Assembly: GCF_007827815.1 (NCBI RefSeq)
Contig: NZ_VITH01000010.1
Coordinates: 1 to 64,000, forward strand
Direction of reading: 5' to 3'
Length of the DNA: 64,000 nucleotides
DNA from: Azospirillum brasilense
GTDB lineage: Bacteria > Pseudomonadota > Alphaproteobacteria > Azospirillales > Azospirillaceae
The notes beneath the pieces were generated by a model that was not told the origin of the DNA, did not search any database, and worked only from the letters and a program-made list of their open reading frames with translations. Each line of letters begins with the position of its first letter. Positions within the stretch are counted from its first letter, which is position 1. Position numbers and translations under genes: made by a program. Positions 25,971-35,240 of this stretch are shown here, piece by piece.

Positions 25971-27635
25971 TCAATCCGCCTGCTGCATGACGATGGCGTC
26001 CGACGCCCGGCCGCGGAAATGGATGTTGCCGTCGCCGTCCAGGAACGCCCAGTCGCCGGTCAGGTAGTAGCGGCGACCATGGCGGAAGCGGGCGGCGGTG
26101 CGTCCCGGATCGTTGGCGTAGGCGTCGAACCAGAAGAGCGGCGAGGACTCCACGTCGATGGCGATCTCGCCCGCGCCGCCGACCGGCGCTTCGCGGCCCT
26201 GCGGGTCGAGGATGACCACGCGGAAGCCCGGCAGGGGCCGCCCCAGCGAGGAATCGGCGGTGCGGTCGGCGTGGCCGGGGTCGTAGCGGTTCATCATGAA
26301 GATGCCGGTCTCGCGCTGCCCGTACTGGTCGAGCAGGGGGACGCTGACCACCCGGTTGGCCCAGCCGATCAGTTCCGGCGGCAGCGGTTCGCCGACCACC
26401 GACAGGATGCGCAGCGCCAGCTTGTGCGGGCCGCCCTCCGGGTCGGCGCTGTGCCAGGCGCGGATCTGCGAGGGCGCACAGGTCAGGTTGGTGACGCCGA
26501 ACTTCGTCAGCATGCGGTAGCCCTGCCGCACGTCGTACGGGCCGTCGCAGAAGATCGTCGTGCGCCCGAGCAGCAGCGGCCCGACCAGCCCGTAATAGGC
26601 GCCGTAGGCCCAGCCGGGATCGGCCATGTTCCAATAGATGTCGTCGTCGCGCAGGTCGAGGCCGATTCGCATGTACTGCTCGATCCCGGCCAGCGCCATC
26701 ACGGGCAGCGAGACGCCGAGCGGCTTCGGCTCCGCCTCGGAGGTGTAGATCAGCGCGAAGGCGTCGCGGTCGGCGTAGCGGGCGATGTCGGGCAAGGGGA
26801 CCGATTCATGAAGGGCCGACCAGAAGGGCACCGCGTCGGCGCCGGGGCCGAAGGCCTCGTCGCCCTCCACCATCACCACGGGGCGGCTGTTGTCGCGCGG
26901 GATCTTGCGGCGCAGGAAACCGGTGGTGACGATCGCCCGCGCCTCGCTGTCGGCCAGCCGGTAGGCGACCGCGGCGGCGGAATAGGTGGTGAAAAGCGGC
27001 ATGTAGACGCCGCCCAACCGCCAGATCGCCAGCGCGGCAATCAGCAGCTCCGCGCCCTTGGGAAGCAGCACCGCCACGCGGTCGCCGCGCCCAACGCCGA
27101 GGCCGCGCAGCACCGCGGCGAAGCGCGCCGAATCGCGGGCCAGCCGGGCGAAGCTCAGTTCCGTCGTCTGGCCGGCCACGCTCTCGTGCAGCAGGGCGGC
27201 GCGGGCGCCGTCGGCGCGGGCGTGGCGGTCGCACAGCAGATCGGCGAGCGGAATCGCGTCACCTTGATAGTCCGGCCGCAGGAAGGCGGTCGGCTGAACA
27301 GTGGCCGGACCGGGCGCTGCCGCTTCGCCTCCAGGGCGGTGGCGGGCGGCGGCGATGCGACCCAGCGAATCCAGCTCCGGCCCCAGATGATAGCGGCGGC
27401 TGCGCGGGTCCTGGTCGATGAAACGCTCCCGCGCCAGCGCGGTCAGCAGCCGGTGCGCGGTCGCCTTGGACAGGGCGGTGTCGCCCATCAGGTCGGCCAG
27501 ACGCGCGCCCTCCGCCCCGTGCGAGGCGACGGCGCGCAGCAGGGCCAGCGCGCGCTCCAGGCTTTGCGTGCCGCCGGACGCACCAGCGGGGGCGGCTTCG
27601 GTGTCGGAATCAGGCCGGGTCATGATGGGGTCCAT
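25971..27635 (-). CDS. IclR-type DNA-binding domain fused to a degenerate, truncated acyl-CoA synthetase
   Basis: A 554-residue chimera. Residues 24-95 form an IclR winged helix (SLERALALLRAVASHG, then LSKATAHRLLTALARERF and RYHLGPELDSLGRI). After a short Pro/Ala linker, residues about 126-554 are the large domain of an adenylate-forming enzyme (ADPGWAYGAYYGLVGPLL, DQYGQRETG, YLTGDWAFLDGDG). The P-loop, normally SGTTGxPKG, reads SEAEPKPLG (299-307). The chain stops just after the hinge region GRASDAIV, so the C-terminal subdomain with the catalytic lysine is absent. Catalysis is therefore unlikely; ligand sensing is inferred. ATG 27635 has GAAGG 8 nt upstream and lies inside a palindrome; ATG 27623 is the alternative. 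Divergent from the Liv operon. Confidence 0.85.
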   Translation of the reverse strand: MDPIMTRPDSDTEAAPAGASGGTQSLERALALLRAVASHGAEGARLADLMGDTALSKATAHRLLTALARERFIDQDPRSRRYHLGPELDSLGRIAAARHRPGGEAAAPGPATVQPTAFLRPDYQGDAIPLADLLCDRHARADGARAALLHESVAGQTTELSFARLARDSARFAAVLRGLGVGRGDRVAVLLPKGAELLIAALAIWRLGGVYMPLFTTYSAAAVAYRLADSEARAIVTTGFLRRKIPRDNSRPVVMVEGDEAFGPGADAVPFWSALHESVPLPDIARYADRDAFALIYTSEAEPKPLGVSLPVMALAGIEQYMRIGLDLRDDDIYWNMADPGWAYGAYYGLVGPLLLGRTTIFCDGPYDVRQGYRMLTKFGVTNLTCAPSQIRAWHSADPEGGPHKLALRILSVVGEPLPPELIGWANRVVSVPLLDQYGQRETGIFMMNRYDPGHADRTADSSLGRPLPGFRVVILDPQGREAPVGGAGEIAIDVESSPLFWFDAYANDPGRTAARFRHGRRYYLTGDWAFLDGDGNIHFRGRASDAIVMQQAD

Positions 27636-27645
27636 ATTATGGACC
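27629..27645. promoter_or_regulatory. Palindromic operator 1 of the IclR-synthetase / Liv divergent region
   Basis: GGTCCATATTATGGACC is symmetric except at its centre. It overlaps the ribosome binding site and start codon of the IclR-synthetase gene, which suggests autoregulation. A second copy with the same half-sites is at 27745. Confidence 0.7.
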
Positions 27646-27678
27646 TTCGGGCCCGATGTCGCTGCAAAAAACATGCAT

Positions 27679-27695
27679 ACACGGAATGTCCGTGT
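27679..27695. promoter_or_regulatory. Distinct palindrome overlapping the Liv operon -35 region
   Basis: ACACGGAATGTCCGTGT has perfect 7-bp arms and a 3-nt centre. Its half-site differs from the GGTCCA sites, so a second regulator may act here. Its last base is the first of the candidate -35 hexamer. Confidence 0.6.
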
Positions 27696-27724
27696 TGAAA
27701 ACGGTGCGCATCACAGGCTATAGT
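27695..27724 (+). promoter_or_regulatory. Candidate sigma-70 promoter of the Liv/acyl-CoA synthetase operon
   Basis: TTGAAA (27695-27700) and TATAGT (27719-27724) are separated by 18 bp. Transcription would begin near 27731, leaving the palindrome at 27745 about 14 bases into the transcribed region, a position suited to repression. Confidence 0.5.
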
Positions 27725-27744
27725 TCAGACGTTGCACAAAGGAC

Positions 27745-27761
27745 GGTCCACAATATGGACC
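27745..27761. promoter_or_regulatory. Palindromic operator 2 of the IclR-synthetase / Liv divergent region
   Basis: GGTCCACAATATGGACC shares both GGTCCA/TGGACC half-sites and 5-nt spacing with the copy at 27629. The two centres are 116 bp apart, close to a whole number of helical turns, which would allow looping. It lies just downstream of the candidate Liv promoter. Confidence 0.7.
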
Positions 27762-27825
27762 AGTTCGCTAGGCCAACGATCCAGCGAACGATAAAAAAGG
27801 CAGTTCCACAGCAACGGAGGAGGAA

Positions 27826-28713
27826 ATGTCAGGCGCGCCCGTCGCATCGCCACGCGGTTACGCCCATCCGGCCGACGCCACCCGCGCGGCCTCCCCATCG
27901 GACACCATCTTCGAAGCCCGGGGCGTGTCCTTGCGCTTTGGCGGCGTGCAGGCGCTGACCGACGTCGGTTTCAGCATCCGCAAGGGGGAGCTGTTCTCCA
28001 TCATCGGCCCGAACGGTGCGGGCAAGACCTCCATGGTCAACTGCATCTCCGGCCGCTACCGGCCCACCGACGGAAAGGTCTATTTCAAGGGCCAGGACAT
28101 CACGGGCATGACGCCCAACCACCGCGCCTCGCTCGGCATCGGGCGCACCTTCCAGAATCTGGCGCTGTTCGGCCACATGACGGTGCTCGACAACATCATG
28201 GTCGGGCGCCATCACCTGCTGAAGAACAACTTCTTCACCGGCTCGCTCTACTGGCTGACCGGCGCCCGCAAGGAGGAACTGGCCCACCGCCGCGAGGTCG
28301 AGGAGATCATCGACTTCCTGGAAATCCAGCATGTGCGCAAGGCCACCGCCGGCACGCTGTCCTACGGCCTGCGCAAGCGGGTGGAGCTGGCCCGCGCCAT
28401 CGCGCTGAAGCCCGACCTGATCCTCCTGGACGAGCCCATGGCGGGCATGAACCTGGAGGAGAAGGAGGACATGGCCCGCTACATCGTCGACCTGAACGAG
28501 GAGTTCGGCATGACGGTGGTGATGATCGAGCACGACATGGGCGTCGTGATGGACATCTCCCACCGCGTGATCGTCCTGGAGTTCGGCAAGAAGATCGCCG
28601 AGGGCACGCCGGAGGAGGTCCTGGCCGACCCGCGCGTCAAGCGCGCCTATCTCGGCGAGGACGACGAGGAGGACGAGGCCGTGGCCCCACCGCCCAAGCA
28701 GGAGGTCGCGTGA
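27826..28713 (+). CDS. Branched-chain-type ABC transporter ATP-binding protein (LivG-like)
   Basis: A 295-residue ATPase. Walker A GPNGAGKT follows the FGGVQALTDVGF block typical of LivG. The signature is the LivG variant LSYGLRKRVELARAI, Walker B is LILLDEP, and an AGMNLEEKEDM segment and H-loop EHDMGVVM follow. The N-terminus (about 28 residues) and the acidic C-terminus are extended relative to E. coli LivG. It has a strong GGAGGAGG ribosome binding site. It is the first gene of the operon that includes the embedded synthetase, two permeases, the binding protein and a LivF-like ATPase. The cargo is probably an organic acid rather than an amino acid, judged by the neighbours. Confidence 0.92.
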   Translation: MSGAPVASPRGYAHPADATRAASPSDTIFEARGVSLRFGGVQALTDVGFSIRKGELFSIIGPNGAGKTSMVNCISGRYRPTDGKVYFKGQDITGMTPNHRASLGIGRTFQNLALFGHMTVLDNIMVGRHHLLKNNFFTGSLYWLTGARKEELAHRREVEEIIDFLEIQHVRKATAGTLSYGLRKRVELARAIALKPDLILLDEPMAGMNLEEKEDMARYIVDLNEEFGMTVVMIEHDMGVVMDISHRVIVLEFGKKIAEGTPEEVLADPRVKRAYLGEDDEEDEAVAPPPKQEVA

Positions 28714-30644
28714 TGTCCCTTCCTGATATCAAGACCCACGACACGCTGCCGAAGCTGCTGACCCTGCACGCCCGCGAGCATGGCGGCGACGTCGCCATGC
28801 GCGAGAAGGATTTCGGCATCTGGCGCGAGTTCACCTGGGCGGACATGCACGCCCGCGTGCGCGCCTTCACGCTCGGCCTCATCAAGTTGGGCGTGGAGCG
28901 CGGCCATGTGGTGGCCCTGCTCGGCGACAACCGGCCCGACTGGGTGATGGGCGAGATCGCCGCCCACGCCATGGGCGCCATGAGCCTGGGCATCTACCGC
29001 GACGCCATGGATGAGGAGGTCGCCTACCTCATCACCTACGCCGACGTCCACGTCATCTTCGCGGAGGACGAGGAGCAGGTCGACAAGCTGCTGAATCTCG
29101 GCGAGCGCCTGCCGACGCTGAAGCACATCATCTATTCCGACCCCCGCGGCATGCGCAAATACAGCGACCCGCGCCTGATGGAGGCGGCGGAGCTGGTGAA
29201 GCTGGGCAACGCGCTGCACGCCGAGAAGCCGAACCTCTACGAGGAGCTGGTCGGCGCGACGCGCGGCGACGATGTGGCGGTGCTCTGCACCACCTCGGGC
29301 ACCACCTCGAACCCGAAGCTGGCGATGCTGCCGGCCGGGCGGCTGATCCGCCACGTCGCCAGCTACCTGTCGGTGGACCCCAAGGGGCCGACCGACGAGT
29401 ATGTGTCGGTGCTGCCGCTGTCCTGGATCATGGAGCAGATCTACGCCGTCGGCATGGGCATGGTGTCGCGGATGCGCGTGAACTTCGTCGAGGAAGCCGA
29501 GACGATGATGAACGACTTCCGCGAGATCGGGCCGAGCTTCGTGCTGTTCGCCCCCCGCCTGTGGGAGCAGATCGCCGCTGACGTGCGCGCCCGCATGATG
29601 GACGCCTCCCCCTTCAAGCAGAAGATGTACGATTACGGCATGAAGCTGGGGCTGGAGGCGCTTGCCAACGGCACGCGCTCCGCCGTCGCCGACCGCATTC
29701 TCTTCGCAGCGCTGCGAGACCGCCTGGGCTTCACCAACCTGAAGTCGGCGGCGACCGGCGGTGCCGCGCTCGGCCCCGACACCTTCAAGTTCTTCCAGGC
29801 GCTGGGCGTGCCGCTGCGCCAGATCTACGGCCAGACGGAGACGATGGGCGCCTACACGGTGCACCGCTCGGACGACGTGGACTTCGACACGGTGGGCGTG
29901 CCCTTCGACGACGGCGTCAAGGTCAAGGTGATCGAGCCCGACCAGAACGGCATCGGCGAGATCGTGGTCAGCCATCCCAACATGTTCGCCGGCTACTACC
30001 GCAACGAGGCCTCGACCACGGCGGACCTGCGCGACGGCTGGATGCACACGGGTGACGCCGGCTTCTTCGACAAGAAGGGCCATCTGGTCATCATCGACCG
30101 CATCAAGGACATCGCCACCACCAGCAACAACGACCGCTTCAGCCCGCAGTACATCGAGAACAAGCTGAAGTTCAGCCCCTACGTGGCCGAGGCGGTGATC
30201 CTGGGCAACAAGCGGCCCTACCTGTCGGCGATCATCTGCATCCGCTTCCCCATCGTGTCGAAGTGGGCGGAGAAGAACCGCATCGCCTTCACAACTTATT
30301 CCGATCTGGCGTCCAAGCCGGAGGTCTACGAGCTGCTGCGCCAGGAGGTGGAGCGGGTGAACGCGACGCTGCCGGAGTTCCAGCGCATCACCAAGTTCCT
30401 GCTGCTCTACAAGGAACTGGACGCCGACGACGGCGAGCTGACCCGCACCCGCAAGGTGCGGCGCGGCGTGATCGCCGAAAAATACGGCGAGATCATCGAC
30501 TCCATCTACGCGGGCCAGCCGGCCATCGACGTGGACACCACCATCACCTTCCAGGACGGCACCAAGCAGCGCATCCGCACCGTGCTGAAGGTGATCGACC
30601 TGCTGCCCACGCCGGCCAAGAAGCCGGCGCAGGCCGCGGCGTGA
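28713..30644 (+). CDS. AMP-dependent acyl-CoA synthetase embedded in the Liv operon (long-chain type)
   Basis: A 643-residue FAA1-type ligase. The P-loop region reads TSGTTSNPKLAM, near canonical but with Ser for Gly after the Thr pair and Leu for the last Gly. IYGQTETMG, GWMHTGDAGFFDKKGHL and the IDRIKDI hinge are present. The C-terminal domain is full length, with TRTRKVRRG near the end. The ATG at 28713 overlaps the LivG stop (TGATG), with GGAGG 7 nt upstream, so the two are translationally coupled. It presumably activates the imported acid to its CoA thioester. Substrate chain length cannot be told from sequence; long-chain, phenyl- or terpenoid acids are all possible. Confidence 0.88.
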   Translation: MSLPDIKTHDTLPKLLTLHAREHGGDVAMREKDFGIWREFTWADMHARVRAFTLGLIKLGVERGHVVALLGDNRPDWVMGEIAAHAMGAMSLGIYRDAMDEEVAYLITYADVHVIFAEDEEQVDKLLNLGERLPTLKHIIYSDPRGMRKYSDPRLMEAAELVKLGNALHAEKPNLYEELVGATRGDDVAVLCTTSGTTSNPKLAMLPAGRLIRHVASYLSVDPKGPTDEYVSVLPLSWIMEQIYAVGMGMVSRMRVNFVEEAETMMNDFREIGPSFVLFAPRLWEQIAADVRARMMDASPFKQKMYDYGMKLGLEALANGTRSAVADRILFAALRDRLGFTNLKSAATGGAALGPDTFKFFQALGVPLRQIYGQTETMGAYTVHRSDDVDFDTVGVPFDDGVKVKVIEPDQNGIGEIVVSHPNMFAGYYRNEASTTADLRDGWMHTGDAGFFDKKGHLVIIDRIKDIATTSNNDRFSPQYIENKLKFSPYVAEAVILGNKRPYLSAIICIRFPIVSKWAEKNRIAFTTYSDLASKPEVYELLRQEVERVNATLPEFQRITKFLLLYKELDADDGELTRTRKVRRGVIAEKYGEIIDSIYAGQPAIDVDTTITFQDGTKQRIRTVLKVIDLLPTPAKKPAQAAA

Positions 30645-30673
30645 GGGGGCGGTGATGCGCCACGCCAGAAAAT

Positions 30674-30813
30674 CCCTCTCCCGTCCCGGGAGAGGGAAGG
30701 GGCCCGCGCACAGCGCGGGAAGGGTGAGGGTGTCGGCAATGGGCCGGCGCTCGATCCTCGAATGCACCCTCACCCGGCCCTGCGGGCCACCCTCTCCCGG
30801 GACGGGAGAGGGG
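30674..30813. repeat. Dispersed intergenic repeat, family A copy 2
   Basis: CCCTCTCCCGTCCCGGGAGAGGG at the left is mirrored at the right end, around an inner inverted region that differs from copies 1 and 3. It is inserted between the synthetase and permease genes within one operon, so it must allow at least partial read-through. Confidence 0.8.
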
Positions 30814-30833
30814 ATTGAGAACGAGGCCACGCC

Positions 30834-31721
30834 ATGACCTTGCTCTTCCAGCTTCTCGTCAACGGACTGATCGTCGGCGCGCTGTACGGCGTCGTGGCGA
30901 TGTCCTTCGTGCTGATCTACAAGGCCAGCCGCATCGTGAACTTCGCCCAGGGCGAGTTCCTGCTGATCGGCGCCTGGACCTGCTGGTGGCTGCTGACCTC
31001 CTGGCAGCTGCCCTTCTGGATCGGCTTCCCGATCACGCTGGCCTTCATGCTGGTCTTCGGCATCGTGCTTCAGGTCGTCGTGCTGCGGCCGATGATCGGG
31101 GAGCCGATCATCTCCGTCATCATGGTCACCATCGGCCTGTCGATCTTCTTCCAGGCGCTGATGAAGTGGATGTTCGGCGTCTTCGCCAAGCCGTTCCCGA
31201 CCATCTTCGCCAGCCCGACCGTGAACATCCTCGGGCTCGACGTGCAGACCGTCTATGTGATGAGCCTGGTCATCTCGCTGCTGATCATGGCGGGCTTCGG
31301 CTGGTTCTTCAAATACTCGCGCATGGGGCTGGCGATGCGGGCGACCGCCTTCGACCAGCAGGTGGCGCAGTCGCTGGGCATCTCCGTCCGCCACATGTTC
31401 GCGATGAGCTGGGCGATCTCCGCCATGGTGTCGGCGGTGGCCGGCGTCACGGTCGGCGTCGTCAACGGCGTGTCCTCCGCGCTCTCCTTCTTCGGCATCA
31501 AGGTCTTCCCGGCGGTCATCCTCGGCGGGCTGGACAGCGTGGCCGGGGCGGTGCTGGGCGGCCTGATCGTCGGCGTGCTGGAGAATCTCGCGCACTACCT
31601 GGACAGCCAGTGGCTGAACTGGGGCAACATGTACGAGATCGCCCCCTTCTACGTCCTGATCGTCATCCTGATGATCAAGCCCTACGGCCTCTTCGGCACC
31701 AAGGACATCGAGCGCGTGTAA
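30834..31721 (+). CDS. Branched-chain-type ABC transporter permease (LivH-like)
   Basis: A 295-residue integral membrane protein with about eight hydrophobic spans. It has the LivH N-terminus (LLVNGLIVGALYGVVAMSF), the NFAQGEF motif and the coupling region MRATAFDQQVAQSLGI. The C-terminus contains the conserved GGLDSVAGAVLGG stretch. It follows a family A repeat and precedes the LivM-like gene by 15 bp. It forms the membrane channel together with LivM. Confidence 0.93.
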   Translation: MTLLFQLLVNGLIVGALYGVVAMSFVLIYKASRIVNFAQGEFLLIGAWTCWWLLTSWQLPFWIGFPITLAFMLVFGIVLQVVVLRPMIGEPIISVIMVTIGLSIFFQALMKWMFGVFAKPFPTIFASPTVNILGLDVQTVYVMSLVISLLIMAGFGWFFKYSRMGLAMRATAFDQQVAQSLGISVRHMFAMSWAISAMVSAVAGVTVGVVNGVSSALSFFGIKVFPAVILGGLDSVAGAVLGGLIVGVLENLAHYLDSQWLNWGNMYEIAPFYVLIVILMIKPYGLFGTKDIERV

Positions 31722-31736
31722 GGAGCGGCCGCAACC

Positions 31737-32810
31737 ATGGCGAACATCAGTCTCATCCCCTGCGGCGACTTCAAGACCCGGTACGCCGCCGACACGACCA
31801 TCTTCCCGACCAAGACCAGCCGCAACTTCGCGATCCTGGGCGTGGCGCTGCTTCTGCTCTGCCCGGCCTTCATGGACCGCTACTGGCTGAACCTGTGCAT
31901 CCAGATCGGCTATCTCGGCATCGCGGCGCTGGGGCTGAACATCCTGGTCGGCTTCACTGGCCAGATCTCCATCGGGCACGCCGCCTTCTTCGGCTTCGGC
32001 GCCTTCTCGTCGGCGTGGCTGTCGAACAGCTTCGGCATCCCGGTGGCGCTCGCCATCCCGCTGGCCGGCGTGATGACCACCGGCGTCGGCATGCTGTTCG
32101 GCATCCCGGCGGCGCGGCTGAAGGGCCTGTACCTCGCCATCGCCACTCTGGCGGCGCAGTACATCCTTCAGGACTTCTTCTCGCGGGCGGACTGGTTCAC
32201 GGGGGGAACCGCCGGCACCATCGCGGAGCCGTTCACCCTGTTCGGCTACGCCTTCGACACCGACGAGAGCTTCTTCTACGTCGTGCTGGTCTATGTGGTC
32301 GTCATGTACATCCTGGCGACCAACCTGATGCGGTCGCGCGACGGGCGGGCGCTGGTGGCGGTGCGTGACCATTATCTCTCCGCCGAGATCATGGGCATCA
32401 ACCTGACCAAGTACCGCACGATGTCCTTCGGCATCTCGTCCTTCTACGCCGGCATCGGCGGCGCGCTCTACGCCCACTACCTTCAGTTCGTGTCGGTGGA
32501 AGGCTTCACGATCCTCTTCTCGATCCAGTTCCTCGGCATGATCATCATCGGGGGTCTGGGTTCGATCATGGGGTCGCTGATGGGCACCGCCTTCATGGTG
32601 CTGCTGCCGGAGGTGATGCAGGCCATCACCACGGCGCTGTCCGGCACCGCCATCGACGCCGCGCTGAACCTGAGGGAGGCCATCGCCTTCCTGCGCGAAA
32701 TGGCCATCGGCCTGGTCATCATCCTGTTCCTGGTCTTCGAGCCGGACGGGCTGGCCCACCGCTGGAAGCAGATCAAGGCCTACTGGAAGCTCTACCCGTT
32801 CTCGCACTAA
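31737..32810 (+). CDS. Branched-chain-type ABC transporter permease (LivM-like)
   Basis: A 357-residue permease with a roughly 30-residue cytoplasmic N-terminus followed by eight to ten hydrophobic spans. Landmarks are LGLNILVGFTGQISIGHAAFFGFGAF, the coupling loop VAVRDHYLSAEIMGINLTKYR and the IIIGGLGSIMGSLMGTAF stretch. It ends in a charged tail after FEPDGLAHRW. It pairs with the LivH-like protein and precedes the binding-protein gene. Confidence 0.93.
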   Translation: MANISLIPCGDFKTRYAADTTIFPTKTSRNFAILGVALLLLCPAFMDRYWLNLCIQIGYLGIAALGLNILVGFTGQISIGHAAFFGFGAFSSAWLSNSFGIPVALAIPLAGVMTTGVGMLFGIPAARLKGLYLAIATLAAQYILQDFFSRADWFTGGTAGTIAEPFTLFGYAFDTDESFFYVVLVYVVVMYILATNLMRSRDGRALVAVRDHYLSAEIMGINLTKYRTMSFGISSFYAGIGGALYAHYLQFVSVEGFTILFSIQFLGMIIIGGLGSIMGSLMGTAFMVLLPEVMQAITTALSGTAIDAALNLREAIAFLREMAIGLVIILFLVFEPDGLAHRWKQIKAYWKLYPFSH

Positions 32811-32865
32811 GGCCCTTTTCGCACATCGGCTTCTGAAAAACATAACGACTGGGAGAAAACGCACC

Positions 32866-34149
32866 ATGACCATGAAGACCGTCCTGCTGGCGTCCGCCGC
32901 CGTCGTCCTGCTCGGCACCGGGGCCGCCAACGCCCAGAAGATCCCGGTCGGCCATCTCGCCGACCAGTCCGGCGCCACGTCGGACGTGGGCGTGCCCTTC
33001 GGCCAGGGCGTCGCCGACGCGCTCGCCTACATCAACAAGAACGGCGGCGTCGGCGGCACGACGATGGACGTCGAGACGGTGGACTACGGCTATCAGGCGC
33101 CGCGCGCCATCAGCCAGTACAAGAAGTGGTCGTCGGGCAGCGGCAAGGTCGCGGCGATCCAGGGCTGGGGCACCGCCGACACCGAGGCGTTGACCGGCTT
33201 CGTCGGCAAGGACGAAATCCCCTATTATTCCGGCTCCTACTCGGGCCACCTGACCGACCCGACCGGCAACGGCCCGCACGGCTCCAAGCCGGCCCCCTAC
33301 AACTTCTTCTACGGCCCGTCCTACTCCGACGGCCTGCGCGCCATGCTGATGTGGGCGGCCGAGGACTGGAAGACGAAGGGCGGTTCGGGCAAGCCGAAGT
33401 ACGTCCACATGGGCGCCAACCACCCCTACCCGAACGCCCCGAAGGAGGCCGGTGAGCAACTCGCCAAGGAGCTGGGCTTCGACGTCCTGCCGGCGGTGCA
33501 GTTCGCCCTGACGCCGGGCGACTACACCGCCCAGTGCCTGACGCTGAAGCAGGCCGGCGCCAACTATGCCTATCTCGGCAACACGGCGGGCTCGAACATC
33601 TCCGTGCTGAAGGCCTGCCAGACGGTCGGCGCCCAGGTGCAGTTCATGGGCAACGTCTGGGGCATGGACGAGAACGCCGCCAAGGCCGCCGGCTCCGCCG
33701 CCAACGGCGTGATCTTCCCGGTGCGCACCGCGGCGATCTGGGGCGGCGACGCGCCGGGCATGAAGATCGTCAAGGAAATCTCCAAAGTCTCCGATGCCGC
33801 CGGCACCGCTTACCGTCCGGTGCACTACGTGTCGGGCATTTGCTCCGCCTTCTACATGAAGGAAGCCATGGACTGGGCGAAGCAGAACGGCGGCGTGACC
33901 GGCCCGAACATCCGCAAGGGCATGTACCAGAAGAAGGATTGGGTGCCGGCGGGGCTGGAGGGCGTCTGCGTGCCGTCCACCTGGACCGAGACCGATCACC
34001 GCGGCATGGACAAGGTCAACCTGTACCGCGCCAACGTGTCCGGCGACACCGGCGGTTCGGTGGACGAGCTGGTGAAGGCCGGCACGATCAAGCTGGAGAA
34101 GATCGCCACCGTCGACGTCCCGCGCAAGCCGGAGTGGCTGGGCTGGTAA
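32866..34149 (+). CDS. Periplasmic substrate-binding protein of the Liv-type transporter
   Basis: A 427-residue type I periplasmic binding protein. It has a signal peptide (cleavage after ANA near residue 23), then KIPVGHLADQSGATSDVGVPFGQGV, the ligand-gate region of the LivK/Leu-Ile-Val-binding superfamily. It is longer than E. coli LivJ/K (about 345 mature residues), as in many homologues that bind aromatic or other acids. GGGAGAAA precedes the ATG. Its position between LivM and LivF in one operon fits the transporter. The ligand is unknown; the neighbouring CoA ligases argue for a carboxylic acid. Confidence 0.92.
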   Translation: MTMKTVLLASAAVVLLGTGAANAQKIPVGHLADQSGATSDVGVPFGQGVADALAYINKNGGVGGTTMDVETVDYGYQAPRAISQYKKWSSGSGKVAAIQGWGTADTEALTGFVGKDEIPYYSGSYSGHLTDPTGNGPHGSKPAPYNFFYGPSYSDGLRAMLMWAAEDWKTKGGSGKPKYVHMGANHPYPNAPKEAGEQLAKELGFDVLPAVQFALTPGDYTAQCLTLKQAGANYAYLGNTAGSNISVLKACQTVGAQVQFMGNVWGMDENAAKAAGSAANGVIFPVRTAAIWGGDAPGMKIVKEISKVSDAAGTAYRPVHYVSGICSAFYMKEAMDWAKQNGGVTGPNIRKGMYQKKDWVPAGLEGVCVPSTWTETDHRGMDKVNLYRANVSGDTGGSVDELVKAGTIKLEKIATVDVPRKPEWLGW

Positions 34150-34228
34150 GCCGGACCGCCCCCGCCGCCGCCGTGAAAGGCCGGCGGCGGGGGCACCCGT
34201 CCCGTCTCACTGCATCAGGTGCCGCATC

Positions 34229-35089
<861 letters not shown>

Positions 35090-35095
35090 ACGTTT

Positions 35096-35213
35096 CCCTC
35101 TCCCCTCCGGGGAGAGGGTGGCCCGAAGGGTCGGGTGAGGGGGTTGCGCTTTTGCCGGACGTGCCACCAAGCGCAACCCCCTCACCCTGACCCTCTCCCC
35201 AGAGGGGAGAGGG
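35096..35213. repeat. Dispersed intergenic repeat, family A copy 3
   Basis: Nearly identical in ends and core to the copy at 1431 and in the same orientation (core at 35153-35172). It separates the LivF gene from the PaaK-like gene. Confidence 0.85.
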
Positions 35214-35240
35214 GACAAGAAAAACAGCCGGGAGGCATCG

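Noticed and set aside
25971..27635. Calling the IclR-synthetase fusion an artefact of two genes read through
   Set aside because: The frame is continuous, the linker is short, no second start with a ribosome binding site is apparent at the junction, and the DNA-binding domain lacks the usual IclR effector domain.
28647..32978. A 1443-codon open frame antisense to the Liv operon
   Set aside because: High-GC genomes produce long antisense open frames. Its product is low complexity (His/Gln/Asp/Arg-rich) and the opposite strand carries five recognisable genes over the same span.
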